DNA of 64,000 nt. It comes from Saprospiraceae bacterium. Its GTDB lineage: Bacteria; Bacteroidota; Bacteroidia; Chitinophagales; Saprospiraceae. Of this stretch, positions 26,785 to 36,273 are shown piece after piece. Position 1 is the first letter of the stretch; each line of letters opens with the position of its first letter. The translations under genes and the position numbers were made by a program. Where the stretch lies: assembly GCA_016715105.1 (NCBI GenBank), contig JADKBO010000030.1:26244-90243 (forward strand). Direction: 5' to 3'. The notes beneath the pieces were generated by a model, which saw only the letters and a program-made list of their open reading frames with translations, made no database searches and was not told the DNA's origin.

Positions 26785-27120
26785 ATGAAAAAAGTTTTCA
26801 CTTTTTTTCTAATATTGATCTGTATTTTTAATTTGAGTGCTCAAAAAAATACGTACGATAAAGAGTCTTCTATGGATCGCTTAAGATCTTTGGGGCAGTA
26901 TAAACAAACTTGGATAAGCAACAATTGGAACAATCTCACAAATGATCAGGTTGCTGGTTTTATGAAGCAGGCCGATAAAGAACTGATAATGGTGAATTAT
27001 AAAAAACCTTATGCCAGTCTTAAGCTTCAGGCTACATCAAAAGAGTTGGAAGATTTAAACAAAAGTTTTAGTGAACAAAATTTGAAAGCCTTATTGGACA
27101 AATACAAAATCCAATACTAA
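26785..27120 (+). CDS. Small exported protein, unknown
   Basis: 111 residues from the ATG at 26785 (an in-frame TTG lies 6 bases upstream). Signal peptide MKKVFTFFLILICIFNLSAQ ending in the AQ typical of Bacteroidota signal cleavage. The mature 90 residues are charged and helical (SSMDRLRSLGQYKQTWISNNWNNLT, then a Lys/Glu-rich tail). No family recognised. It is followed on the same strand by the broken IPTL-CTERM gene. Confidence 0.65.
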   Translation: MKKVFTFFLILICIFNLSAQKNTYDKESSMDRLRSLGQYKQTWISNNWNNLTNDQVAGFMKQADKELIMVNYKKPYASLKLQATSKELEDLNKSFSEQNLKALLDKYKIQY

Positions 27121-27170
27121 TTGACCGTTTCATTTATAACCAAATAGTTTTCCCAAATAAATAAAGCATA

Positions 27171-27963
27171 ATGAGATATTATTCAATCCTTTTATTATCA
27201 ATATGTAGTTTTACAATTTTGCAAGGACAAGGCCTATTACTTCCTGGTCAATCTATTACCACCAATTGCGGTATTAGTCTAGCATCAATAGATATAACAA
27301 GTACTGGAACTTTTCTTGGGACTGGTGATGATTCGGGGTTTCCAATAACTTTACCATTTAATTTTACTTCCGGAGGTTAGTGACTAATATGCTGTCGTGA
27401 CAACAAATGGTTACCTATCAAGTGATATAACTGATGATGGTCCGGATTTATCAAATGATTGTCCATTGCCAGCAATACCCTCTACTGGAGGAGGTGCTAG
27501 AATATATTTGTTGCAAGATGATCTTGATGTGAATGGAGGTTTATATTTTCAAAGTCTTTCAGTGCCACATCCTACAAAAGTTGGATTATCTTCAGTAGTA
27601 ATTTATTATGCAGGTATAGAACATTTTGCAAGTAATGCTGGAATCTGGGATATGGCTATCGTACTGTATAGCAATGGGGATTACATTTTTGTTTACGGAC
27701 CTGGTAATACAGAAGATGGGTCAAGTTCTACTACTGGGATTCAAGACGTCACAGCTACATCAGGTTTGTTATTTTTACCTTGTGATACAGGTGGTCAAGG
27801 GCTGGGAACATCGCTGACAAATATATGTATTTTAGGAGCGGCCGGTGGTTCACCTATTCCAACATTAGGTCAATGGGGTTTTATGATATTGGTTTTATTA
27901 CTAATTACGGTAGGGGTTATCAAAGCCAGACAGCCTAGCAAAGAAATTTTATTTGCTGAATAG
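27171..27963 (+). pseudogene. Exported protein with IPTL-CTERM sorting signal, frameshifted
   Basis: The ATG at 27171 starts a signal peptide (MRYYSILLLSICSFTILQGQG). The frame ends at 27380, and the rest continues in another frame from about 27397 to 27963. Between them two small lesions are needed: a shift and a stop, or two shifts near 27378 and 27390. The second part carries a lectin-like beta domain. It ends with IPTLGQWGFMILVLLLITVG, then VIKARQ: the IPTL box, one membrane helix and basic residues, i.e. an IPTL-CTERM sorting signal. That signal is anchored and cut by an exosortase-like enzyme, separate from the T9SS. No sortase is in the window. Confidence 0.8.
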
Positions 27964-27982
27964 TATTCCGACTTGGCTGAAC

Positions 27983-29194
27983 TTACAATTGCTCTTGCCT
28001 ACAAACCCGATCCTGACTAAATCTTTCAAAAAAGACTTTCATGGCATAGTCTGGTAAACCACAAGAAGCATTAAACAACATACAAATACCCACTTTTGAA
28101 GTTTGATTGATGGCTATTTCTGCACGATAACCATTGACGAACCCGCCGTGATAAGCCCAAATATCTCCTGAGAAATCAAAAACCCGCCAACCCAAACCAT
28201 AACTATTGTGCCACAAACCATCCCATCTGTGGAAATACTTCCGCTCGTAGTCACTGGGAACGTTTGGTTTAAAGAATTGAGCAATGGTTGCAGCATCTAA
28301 GATTTCAGGTTGGTTGCCTAATAACAATTGCAGGTATTTTTGCATATCGCTGATTGAGGCATTGATTCCCCCCGCTGAAATAGCATTGTAATACTTCTCA
28401 TTATATGGAATAGGCATGTATTTATCTTCATACCTATTGAACTGATGTGGACTGCTTCTCATTTCTGCTGAAGCAATGGCGTCACAAGAGGTGCTCGCAT
28501 TTTTCATATCCAAGGGAATGAATATTTTCTCCTGTAGCAACTGGGCAAATGGCTTTCCAGTGGCTTTCTCCAAAATTTCCTCGATCAATGCATAAGTCAC
28601 ATTTTGATAGGTACAAATTTCTCCAGGGTTTGCCACGGTGTTTACCCCTTCCAACATGTGTAAAATTTCACTCACATCTTTTCCAGATTCCAAATAATTG
28701 GTGAAAGTGTGGGGAGGTAGTCCTGTACTTTGCGATAAAAGATGGTGTATGGTGATCTGATCGGACTGCTCTGTATCTCGAAAAGCAAACTCAGGAATGT
28801 ATTTGATGATGGGATCGTCCCATGAAAGATAACCTTCCTTCACCAAAATCTGAGTCAAAACTGCTGCGAAACCTTTGGAAACACTGCCCAATCTGAAAAT
28901 GGTCTCTGCGCTCACCCGTTTTCCGGTTTGCTCATTTGCCAATCCAATACCCTGTAAAGCCAAAATGGTAGAATCATGAACAATGGTAATTGCTAAGCCA
29001 GGACAAGCTCGATCGGCCATAGCCATGTTGATGGTGTCTAAAAAACGATCAACAAAAAATTGGTACTTGTCTTCCATTTTGATGGTCGGCAAAACAATCT
29101 TTTCAGTCACTACTTCAGGTAATTGCACATCATCCTTTACGTGGCATGAACCACATATTACAAAAATTAATATGTAAAGAACGTGTTTTTGCAA
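27983..29194 (-). CDS. Serine hydrolase, beta-lactamase class C / penicillin-binding-protein fold
   Basis: 403 residues from a TTG at 29194. Lipoprotein signal MQKHVLYILIFVICGSC. The three active-site boxes are present: SxxK as GSVSKG near residue 104, YxN as TYQNVTY near 196, and HxG as YHGGF near 361. This fold includes beta-lactamases, D-aminopeptidases and esterases. The lipid anchor and absence of resistance context argue for a cell-wall or peptide-processing role and not antibiotic resistance; that is inference. It starts 24 bases after the rhodanese gene on the same strand. Confidence 0.88.
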   Translation of the reverse strand: MQKHVLYILIFVICGSCHVKDDVQLPEVVTEKIVLPTIKMEDKYQFFVDRFLDTINMAMADRACPGLAITIVHDSTILALQGIGLANEQTGKRVSAETIFRLGSVSKGFAAVLTQILVKEGYLSWDDPIIKYIPEFAFRDTEQSDQITIHHLLSQSTGLPPHTFTNYLESGKDVSEILHMLEGVNTVANPGEICTYQNVTYALIEEILEKATGKPFAQLLQEKIFIPLDMKNASTSCDAIASAEMRSSPHQFNRYEDKYMPIPYNEKYYNAISAGGINASISDMQKYLQLLLGNQPEILDAATIAQFFKPNVPSDYERKYFHRWDGLWHNSYGLGWRVFDFSGDIWAYHGGFVNGYRAEIAINQTSKVGICMLFNASCGLPDYAMKVFFERFSQDRVCRQEQL

Positions 29195-29218
29195 TTCAAA
29201 AGATTAATGCCTTTTGGC

Positions 29219-29533
29219 TTATTTCTTAGTATCTCCATATGCATCCTGCCAAGCAAGCATGCCTCCCAATAAATTACTTACTTTTTTGAAGCCAGCACCT
29301 TCCAGAATTTGTTTGGCTGCTGCACTTCTCGCACCTGACCTACAGTGTACAACGATCTCACTGTCTTTGAGGTCTTCCAATGATGCCAAGTTTTCTCCCA
29401 ATGTACCCAGGGGAATCAATCTTGCACCTATATTATATGCTTCTGCTTCATGTATTTCACGTACATCGATGAGTGTAAAATCCTCATTGTTGTCTAGTTT
29501 AGCCTTGAGCTGAGCAACCGTTATATCTTCCAT
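29219..29533 (-). CDS. Single-domain rhodanese-like sulfurtransferase
   Basis: 104 residues, one rhodanese domain. Visible motifs are FTLIDVREIHEAEAYNIGARLIPLG and the active-site loop VVHCRSGARSAAAKQIL with the catalytic cysteine, then GFKKVSNLLGGMLAWQ. It is cytosolic, with no signal peptide. Such proteins carry persulfide sulfur; the partner is unknown. It is preceded by the PASTA gene, which in its repaired frame would end at 29553, 20 bases upstream, suggesting one transcription unit with the serine hydrolase downstream. Confidence 0.92.
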   Translation of the reverse strand: MEDITVAQLKAKLDNNEDFTLIDVREIHEAEAYNIGARLIPLGTLGENLASLEDLKDSEIVVHCRSGARSAAAKQILEGAGFKKVSNLLGGMLAWQDAYGDTKK

Positions 29534-29571
29534 TTTTATTTGAATGTTATTTTTAATTACAATTTGACGGC

Positions 29572-30354
29572 TTAGATGCTACAATAGTTACATTGATTTT
29601 GGAACCCATTTGCACCTTTGTTAATTCCATCATAAACTGGTTCTTGCGAAAGTATATACGCAGATGATTGATCATCTATTGTACCACGCTGTTGAATATC
29701 GCCGATTATTAATTTAGAACTTTCCAACAAAAATTCTACCTCAGACAATGTCAAACATTCCAAACTAGGAATGGTTATTTCGCCACTGCCTTTATCGCTG
29801 ATCACAAACTCCAATTCATCACCTTTTGATATAGAAACATCAGACCTCATGACATCCTGACTGATGATGAGATCACCTTTATAATATACTTCCAAAATGT
29901 GGTTGGGTTCGCCCGGATCGTATTTTCTTCCCACCACTTTTGCTTTAAAACCTCTGTAGCCAAGCTCTGTCAATTTTTGGTTGAAGTCATTGCCATAAAG
30001 TACTGGTAAGTCAGACACTTTTATTTTATCCGCGGTAAACTTAGAAATGGTCACATACACTTTGCGGCCAGACTTCACAAATGCTCCTGCCTTTGGGTTT
30101 TGATTGAGCACCGTGCCACCTTTCACACCCAATTTGAAAATCGAGTCGGTGATGATGATTTGAAAAGATTCGTCATCTGCAATTTCTGCCGCTTGTCTGA
30201 TGTCCTGATTTTTAAAATCTGGCATCATCAACTTCTCACCATGATTGGTATAAAACCGCAACCACAATACCGTGATCATCAGCAAACCAAACAAAAATGC
30301 AATGGCTAGCAAAAAGTGCTTGAGGATAGGATATTTATCAAAAAATTCTTTCAT
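29572..30354 (-). CDS. Membrane-anchored PASTA-repeat protein without kinase, C-terminal frameshift
   Basis: 260 residues as read. One N-terminal helix at about 13-34 (HFLLAIAFLFGLLMITVLWL), then three PASTA repeats (about 42-105, 110-185 and 190-250; e.g. MMPDFKNQDIRQAAEIA, GGTVLNQNPKAGAFVKSGRKVYVTIS). PASTA domains bind peptidoglycan. The printed end (GANGFQNQCNYCSI) is not PASTA-like. One base earlier, near 29610, another frame gives MGSKINVTIVASKPSNCN and stops at 29553, which is the expected last strand. One indel there restores the repeat. The lack of a Ser/Thr kinase domain is usual for Bacteroidota homologues. Confidence 0.85.
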   Translation of the reverse strand: MKEFFDKYPILKHFLLAIAFLFGLLMITVLWLRFYTNHGEKLMMPDFKNQDIRQAAEIADDESFQIIITDSIFKLGVKGGTVLNQNPKAGAFVKSGRKVYVTISKFTADKIKVSDLPVLYGNDFNQKLTELGYRGFKAKVVGRKYDPGEPNHILEVYYKGDLIISQDVMRSDVSISKGDELEFVISDKGSGEITIPSLECLTLSEVEFLLESSKLIIGDIQQRGTIDDQSSAYILSQEPVYDGINKGANGFQNQCNYCSI

Positions 30355-30447
30355 TTCTATACTTGATAGTTTTGCAAAAATAGCACGAACATATATTAAA
30401 ACAAATTATTATTTATAATACTACAAATTTTATTGAATAATAAGGCT

Positions 30448-31059
30448 TTATGTATCATTCCGCGTCAAATTAGCTGAAAATAGGCTGATTTTACCCAGCG
30501 GATTCATTGCATTGATGAGGTGCACGCGTTCAAATTTGTGAATGTCGTCGACGTGGATGGCTGTTTGGGTAATGCGGTTGTGAAATTCCAAATAGGCTTT
30601 CATGACTCCGGGTAACAAGGCATGACTAGGTGTGAAGTAAGAGCCTCCAACTTCAAAAACAAAGTTGAAATAATAAGCATCGGTTACAAATCCTTCGCCA
30701 TTCAAAATGCAAATTTCATCATGCTGCCCCCTTTGTCCATAAAGTCTGTCTAAAGCTGGTCTCTCCAAAGTTTTGTAGGGGTAACTGATATTTCCACCCT
30801 CCACAATTTTGATTTTTTGAATGATTCTCGATGGGTAAGTCGTAATCTCTACCTTTTCTATGCCATGTTCACCATAAAGCACCCTACATTTATGCACGCC
30901 ATCTCGGTGCTCCTCGGTCAATAAGATGTGTTTTCTCAGATCCATTTTCCTGCGAATGCCAAATAAATCAGCCATACTTCGCTCTGCCCTGGCATTGTGC
31001 CAATCCATCAGCCGCACCTTGCCATTTTCAATTCGGATACTTTCAAGCAATTGGCACAT
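30448..31059 (-). CDS. pabC: Aminotransferase class IV, probable 4-amino-4-deoxychorismate lyase
   Basis: 203 residues, a short class IV PLP fold. Motifs are ESIRIENGKVRLMDWHNARAE, KTLERPALDRLYGQRG with the probable PLP lysine in YPYKT, and ICILNGEGFVTDAYYFNFVF. Its start overlaps the end of the pabB-like gene by 17 bases, so the two are translationally coupled. That strongly favours release of p-aminobenzoate from aminodeoxychorismate in folate synthesis over branched-chain or D-amino-acid transamination. It is shorter than E. coli PabC (about 270). Confidence 0.85.
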   Translation of the reverse strand: MCQLLESIRIENGKVRLMDWHNARAERSMADLFGIRRKMDLRKHILLTEEHRDGVHKCRVLYGEHGIEKVEITTYPSRIIQKIKIVEGGNISYPYKTLERPALDRLYGQRGQHDEICILNGEGFVTDAYYFNFVFEVGGSYFTPSHALLPGVMKAYLEFHNRITQTAIHVDDIHKFERVHLINAMNPLGKISLFSANLTRNDT

Positions 31060-32029
31060 AAATCTTATCTATCATTTCTTGATATTCCAATTCTGGATTG
31101 CTCATGGAGGTGATGCCACAGCCACTTCTGAAGAACAATTGCCCAGCTTCCTTTTCGATGAATCGAATGCAAACTGCGCTGTCTACCGAAACTCCATCGA
31201 AAATGCCAGCAACACCTGTATAAAAACCGCGGTCTATCAATTCCAATTCTTTGATGATGTTTACTGTTTTGTCCTTTGGCGCACCACTGATGCTGCCCGC
31301 TGGCAATAATTTATGAAATAAGGATCCCAGTTGGTCTTGCCAATCAACACCCAGATCGCCTTTTATTTCTGAACTTACTTGTAGAAGCGTAGAATCACTG
31401 GTTTTTATTTCGTCGATGTATCTGAATTTGGTGACCGAGACTTTTTTGGAAACCTGTGATAAATCATTTCTGATCAAGTCCACGATGGTATAATGTTCGG
31501 CCATTTCTTTGGTATCTGCCAGTAAAATTTCCCGTGCATTGGGCACATCAGCATTGATGGTTCCCTTCATCGGATAGGAAAATATTTGATCTTCTTTGAT
31601 TTTGACAAAACACTCCGGCGAAAACATCACAAATTCGTCTTTGTACAATAACTTATACTTTGCGGTCGTGTTGCTGAATATTTCTGACAAGCTGAGCGCA
31701 CATGTTATCGGCGTCTTATGGGTAAGATTGAGCAAAAAGGTATTTCCGTACTTGATGTGCTGTTGCAAAGTCATGAACTGACCGAGGTAATTGCGGTAGT
31801 CAATGGGAAATTTGGTAAGACTTGTTGGTGGATTTTTTGAATGTGCTAAAGGAAATTGCCCCAACTCTTTGCCGTTGAAATTGAGATAAATGTCCTGCAT
31901 GTTTTCAAAAGCGACGATCTGAACATGCTTCATCTCAAAATCTATGATGAAAAAACATGGCTGGCGTCTCCGACCAAAGTCATTGAGTTGATCGACCCAA
32001 AATATACTATCCCCGACTTGCTTTGTCAT
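31043..32029 (-). CDS. pabB: Aminodeoxychorismate synthase component I (chorismate-binding)
   Basis: 328 residues. A chorismate-binding enzyme fold with GNTFLLNLTHKT, MFSPECFVKI, SYPMKGTINADVPNA, the catalytic block EMAEHYTIVDLIRNDL, the metal-site segment GSISGAPKDKTV and GFYTGVAGIFDG. It lacks the N-terminal lobe of E. coli PabB (about 450 residues), a size common in Bacteroidota. It aminates chorismate with the help of a glutaminase subunit, not seen here. The pair with pabC and the nearby thyA form a folate/thymidylate neighbourhood. Confidence 0.9.
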   Translation of the reverse strand: MTKQVGDSIFWVDQLNDFGRRRQPCFFIIDFEMKHVQIVAFENMQDIYLNFNGKELGQFPLAHSKNPPTSLTKFPIDYRNYLGQFMTLQQHIKYGNTFLLNLTHKTPITCALSLSEIFSNTTAKYKLLYKDEFVMFSPECFVKIKEDQIFSYPMKGTINADVPNAREILLADTKEMAEHYTIVDLIRNDLSQVSKKVSVTKFRYIDEIKTSDSTLLQVSSEIKGDLGVDWQDQLGSLFHKLLPAGSISGAPKDKTVNIIKELELIDRGFYTGVAGIFDGVSVDSAVCIRFIEKEAGQLFFRSGCGITSMSNPELEYQEMIDKIYVPIA

Positions 32030-32081
32030 ATATAAAAGGTATCAATGCAGATATCTGGCAATTAGTTCTATAAAGTGGACA

Positions 32082-32777
32082 CTATACAGAAACCTCTGCC
32101 TTGATGTGTGGATGTGGTTCATATCCCACCAGTTCAAAATCCTCAAATTTGAATGCGAAAATATCCTTTACCTCGGGGTTGATTTTGAGCTTTGGCAGGG
32201 CTTTTGGTTCCCTTGAAAGCTGTAAATTTGCCTGATCGAGGTGGTTGTTGTATAAATGCACATCGCCAAAAGCATGGATAAATTCACCTGCTTCCAAATC
32301 ACAAACTTGTGCCATCATCATGGTCAAAAGGGCGTAAGAAGCAATATTGAAAGGCACTCCCAAAAAGGTATCTGCAGATCTTTGATAAAGCAAACAAGAA
32401 AGTTTTCCATCGGCCACATAAAACTGAAAAAGGGCGTGACACGGTGTGAGGGCCATTTTTTTCAATTCTCCCACATTCCAGGCATTGACGATGATGCGGC
32501 GTGAATCCGGATTGGTTTTAATGAGTTTTACCGCCTCGGCGATTTGATCGACTACTGTGCCATCGGCGCCTTCCCAACTCCTCCATTGTTTGCCATAAAC
32601 CGGGCCTAGATCACCATTTTCATCCGCCCATTCGTCCCAAATGCGGACGCCATTTTCATTTAAATATTGGACATTGGTATCCCCATTGAGGAACCACAAA
32701 AGTTCGTAAATGATAGATTTGAGGTGGAGTTTTTTGGTGGTAAGCATCGGAAAACCTTCACTGAGGTCAAAGCGCAT
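32082..32777 (-). CDS. thyA: Thymidylate synthase, N-terminally truncated
   Basis: 231 residues against about 264 in E. coli. It converts dUMP to dTMP with methylene-tetrahydrofolate. The nucleophile Cys is present in ALTPCHALFQFYV, and the dUMP-binding SRRIIVNAWN, QRSADTFLGVPFNIASY and HLYNNH are all intact. The protein starts at MRFDLSEGF, equivalent to about residue 34 of the E. coli enzyme. Upstream codons still read CFGYQ, but the preceding conserved loop (DRTGTGT, with the Arg that grips the dUMP phosphate) is absent in all three frames, and no earlier start codon is available. Confidence 0.9.
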   Translation of the reverse strand: MRFDLSEGFPMLTTKKLHLKSIIYELLWFLNGDTNVQYLNENGVRIWDEWADENGDLGPVYGKQWRSWEGADGTVVDQIAEAVKLIKTNPDSRRIIVNAWNVGELKKMALTPCHALFQFYVADGKLSCLLYQRSADTFLGVPFNIASYALLTMMMAQVCDLEAGEFIHAFGDVHLYNNHLDQANLQLSREPKALPKLKINPEVKDIFAFKFEDFELVGYEPHPHIKAEVSV

Positions 32778-33428
32778 TTGATAACCAAAACAAGTGGGTC
32801 TCCTGATTTTTAGTTGTTTGAAAGTAGATTTTAATCGGAATGAGTGGTTGCATCATTGATGGTGCCCAGTCCCTTCTATCCGAAAATCTTAATGGGCTGC
32901 CATTGTTTTGGAAAAATGGCTGTAAGGTTTGCTCAGTCGCAAATTCCTGTAGGAGCTATAATCCAACGGTTAAAATCTTTTCTGCCTTGAGCCAAAGAAT
33001 TACTTGACATGGGCAAGTCTTATTAACTTTTCTTTTATATTTTGGATATTCATTTAAAACTGGTCGAAGTAAATTTAAAATACCTTCCTAGACATGAGAC
33101 TAGAGACGAAAGGCCAAAATTCAATAAATGGTACCAATGCATATCTGGTTGGAAAAATTCTTTTATTTTTTCCCAACTTAATGATACTCCCGAACTTTGA
33201 AATAACTAAGAGGAAAGGCTTTACACTCGGAAAAAGTTAATTTTAATTAATAAGTAGTATTTTATTTGCTTTTTACTAGGATTTAATCCAATTTAGTTAT
33301 GCCATACATAAAAGGTAAATGTTCAGCTATATCCAATTTTGATTAAACCGAATAGCTGAATAATTGTTATTAAATAGAATAATTAGGCGCTTTAGATCAT
33401 ACATTTTATAGGAGAAATCATTGCTAAC
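32778..33428. other. Non-coding spacer; missing thyA 5' end not found
   Basis: About 650 bases between divergent genes. On the minus strand it begins with in-frame residues leading to CFGYQ and then loses homology. I found no recognisable gene, repeat or RNA. The N-terminal codons of thyA are not displaced into this stretch. Confidence 0.5.
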
Positions 33429-34871
33429 ATGAAACGATTTATACTGCTTATTTATTTGTTATCAAACTATTCTTTGTTTGGCCAAGATCGGCTTTTAGTG
33501 AAAGATCAATATATAATCGATTTGGCAGAAGTGAAGGATGCTGCTTTTGTGACTTTAAGTAGACCTTTTCTTGAAGATTATACGGTTTTGACCAAATTCA
33601 CAACTCCTGGAGATTTCATAAGTAGTAAAGACATAAAGATGGATTCTTTTGAATTGCAAGATATTTCTACTCTAGAATATGATACTTTAAAAGAATTAAT
33701 ATATTTATTTGGAACAGTTTCTCAAGACTCTACTCAATTTTTCACTTTTATAAGCTTGAATAATGATTTGGAAATTATAGAAGTTAAATATTTCCCCGTT
33801 ATACCTTTTTATATTTCTTTGATAGAGACCAATATATACAATAATGAAATTGTTACCTGTATTCAAAGAGGAGAGATGGCTAATTTTCAAAGAGGGAGCG
33901 CCCTTTATCTTTATAATCTCAAAGATGGTAGTTTTAAAGAAAAAATATTTGATAGAGAGCTAATTAAGGAAGCGAAATATCTATCTTCAAAAAAAGTAAT
34001 AGTCGATGTAGGAGTTACATTAAGACTGTACGATCCAATAAAAGAAACTTTAATTGATAATTTCTTTAATAATAAACAAAGGGTTTCATATTTATCAACA
34101 TCAGATATACATTTTGATGACGTAAATAATAATTATTTTTTCTTTACCTCTGCTGGTCTTGCACCCAATGTTCATCCCAATATTGAGTCTTCAGATAATT
34201 ATTCAGGCGTACTGTATAAAATCTCCCCCAATTTAATAATTACTAAATTTAAAAGGTTAGGCAATTTTAGAGAATACACGGCAGCTACAAAAGGTATGGT
34301 TTTCTACAATAAAGATAATATTTATTTAGGTGTGACCAATATCAGTTTCAGTCTACAACATACAAAAACAACTCAAAAATACTTTACGGTTTCGAAATTA
34401 GATTCGGATTTAAATATCAAATGGGAGCAATCTATAATTCCAAACAATGGTACAGAATACATTTGGTTACAAGGTATAGAGGTAATTCAAAATGGAAGTT
34501 GTTTGGCGTATGGTAGACAAGGAGTTGATGCTTTCTTTAATAAAAACTTTGATGGATTTGTAATGAAATTTGATGAAAATGGAGACATTATTCCATTGGG
34601 TGATATCACAGATACAAAAACAATTGATTTTTATACCATCAAAATGTATCCAAATCCAGTTGTTGACCAATTCATCATAGAACTAGAAAATAACCAAAAA
34701 CAACTGAACTTTAAATTATTTGATGGGCAAGGTAAATTGGTCATCTCAAACAAAACATTGAGCACTGGCGTCAATACGTTGGACATGAGTAGCTTGAGAT
34801 CAGGAAGTTATTATTATCAAATATCTGATGACGTGCAGATTTTGAAATCTGATATAGTTATAAAAATTTAG
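33429..34871 (+). CDS. T9SS cargo protein, paralogue 1
   Basis: 480 residues. Signal peptide MKRFILLIYLLSNYSLFGQ. The body is beta-strand rich with propeller-like repeats (for example GDFISSKDIKMDSFELQDIS and YSGVLYKISPN), without catalytic motifs. The last 75 residues are a type A T9SS sorting domain: MYPNPVVDQFIIELENN, LFDGQGKLVI, LDMSSLRSGSYYYQI, IVIKI. It would be exported through Sec and then across the outer membrane, with the tail removed by PorU. A paralogue of the same length sits 1.4 kb downstream. Confidence 0.88.
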   Translation: MKRFILLIYLLSNYSLFGQDRLLVKDQYIIDLAEVKDAAFVTLSRPFLEDYTVLTKFTTPGDFISSKDIKMDSFELQDISTLEYDTLKELIYLFGTVSQDSTQFFTFISLNNDLEIIEVKYFPVIPFYISLIETNIYNNEIVTCIQRGEMANFQRGSALYLYNLKDGSFKEKIFDRELIKEAKYLSSKKVIVDVGVTLRLYDPIKETLIDNFFNNKQRVSYLSTSDIHFDDVNNNYFFFTSAGLAPNVHPNIESSDNYSGVLYKISPNLIITKFKRLGNFREYTAATKGMVFYNKDNIYLGVTNISFSLQHTKTTQKYFTVSKLDSDLNIKWEQSIIPNNGTEYIWLQGIEVIQNGSCLAYGRQGVDAFFNKNFDGFVMKFDENGDIIPLGDITDTKTIDFYTIKMYPNPVVDQFIIELENNQKQLNFKLFDGQGKLVISNKTLSTGVNTLDMSSLRSGSYYYQISDDVQILKSDIVIKI

Positions 34872-35120
34872 ATTAATTGGGCCTTTAAAAACAATCAGAG
34901 ATTGATTGGAATGGTAGCTTCAGAAAGATTAAACAGGAAGGTATATGTATATTTGAATACCAATTTTAAACATATTAAGTATTAGTACTTATTAAATCTA
35001 AATTATTTTTAAAGGGTTTACCCCCAAATTATTATATTTATAAATAATATGTATAAATTTACTTGCTTTTTGACCTAGTTAGATACAATTTGAAGCATTA
35101 TTAATTTTAAAAATCTAATC

Positions 35121-36206
35121 ATGATTTCAAAAAACAACGCAACGATGTTAGAAGAACAAGGTTCTTCATTACATCAAAGATTTAATTGGTTTTTACCATT
35201 ATTTCTAACTATTATTTTCTGTTTGGGTATTCTTTCTTGTGAGCAAGAATCCATATCAGATACTGACATTTCTTTGAAAAAAGAAAAACCCAAAATTGAC
35301 CCTGTGTTTCAAAACATTGTAGATTTTTCAAAAGAATTGAATAATGAAGTAATTTCCAGATCAAATGAGACATACACACCGGAAGAGCTGGAAGTTTTAG
35401 TCGAGGGTTCTATCAATTATCTTCACACCAAACCAGCGATAGTCGATAATAGTCCTGAATTCTACATTGATAGCACAGTTACAACATTGGTTGGGGAAAG
35501 TAATGATAAAAATACCGCTGCATCGTTATACAAAGACTTAAGAACGGCGATACGAGGAACGTTTAATAGATCTCAGAAAAGTAATAAATGGATAATGTGG
35601 GCAGATATTGAATTAATTGACCAATCTGGGGGAACATACAAAGCCTATTGGAGGATAAAAATTGGTTCGGATGAAAACGGTTTAAAAGAAAGATCTACAT
35701 CATGTACTTTTGGTTCAGGGTCTTCCTTTACAGCAGATAATGCTCATCCCGAAGTGGCATCCTGTGCTTATGCAAATGTAGACTATGAAGGTGCCTTTTC
35801 TTCGAATAACGTGTGGTATAATATTGCCAGTACAACAGTATATTCTGTAGATTATGGCGGCTGGGAGTTTAGATGTAAAGATTACTCAGGTGCTACATGC
35901 CCAAGTAATGCTTACTATATTTGTTCTGATCTAAAAGACGAATTTACAGACGAATTTACCACATTAGGTTTATCTATTTTTACTTTAAATCAAACCGAAT
36001 TGAATTCTGAAAGATCTTTGGTTGAATCAGAAGCCACAAGTTATCGAGATGTAAGTTCCAATTATGAAATAATTGATATTGATAGTGCTTTTGATGCACT
36101 TCTTTGTACAGGTACGCTCAATTTTTGGGATTTTTCTTTCACAAAAGCCAAGCTAGGAACAAATTTTGAGCCTGAAGGTGGAGGAGAAGGTGGGGGACAG
36201 ATTTAA
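35121..36206 (+). CDS. Lipoprotein, unknown, between two T9SS paralogues
   Basis: 361 residues. The hydrophobic segment FNWFLPLFLTIIFCLGILSC ends in the lipobox GILSC, so the mature protein is a lipoprotein starting CEQESIS; the first 20 residues before the helix are unusually long (ATG at 35121; a second Met at 35145 would shorten it). The mature part has seven further cysteines, including CTFGSG, CAYANV, CKDYSGATC and CSDL, suggesting disulfides, and ends in a Gly/Glu tail (EGGGEGGGQI). No family recognised. A strong terminator follows. Confidence 0.7.
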   Translation: MISKNNATMLEEQGSSLHQRFNWFLPLFLTIIFCLGILSCEQESISDTDISLKKEKPKIDPVFQNIVDFSKELNNEVISRSNETYTPEELEVLVEGSINYLHTKPAIVDNSPEFYIDSTVTTLVGESNDKNTAASLYKDLRTAIRGTFNRSQKSNKWIMWADIELIDQSGGTYKAYWRIKIGSDENGLKERSTSCTFGSGSSFTADNAHPEVASCAYANVDYEGAFSSNNVWYNIASTTVYSVDYGGWEFRCKDYSGATCPSNAYYICSDLKDEFTDEFTTLGLSIFTLNQTELNSERSLVESEATSYRDVSSNYEIIDIDSAFDALLCTGTLNFWDFSFTKAKLGTNFEPEGGGEGGGQI

Positions 36207-36225
36207 GAGAAAATTATTAATTTGG

Positions 36226-36259
36226 CCACAGAAGATAAAATAATCTTCTGTGGTTTTTT
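36226..36259 (+). terminator. Rho-independent terminator of the lipoprotein gene
   Basis: An 11-bp perfect stem (CCACAGAAGAT paired with ATCTTCTGTGG), a 6-base loop and T6, 20 bases after the stop. The second paralogue starts 15 bases further on, so its promoter must lie inside or just after this structure, or transcription reads through. Confidence 0.93.
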
Positions 36260-36273
36260 AAATTATATTTATT

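Noticed and set aside
27983..29194. Antibiotic-resistance beta-lactamase
   Set aside because: The fold and active-site boxes fit, but the lipoprotein anchor and neighbours do not suggest resistance; class C-like serine hydrolases are mostly not beta-lactamases.
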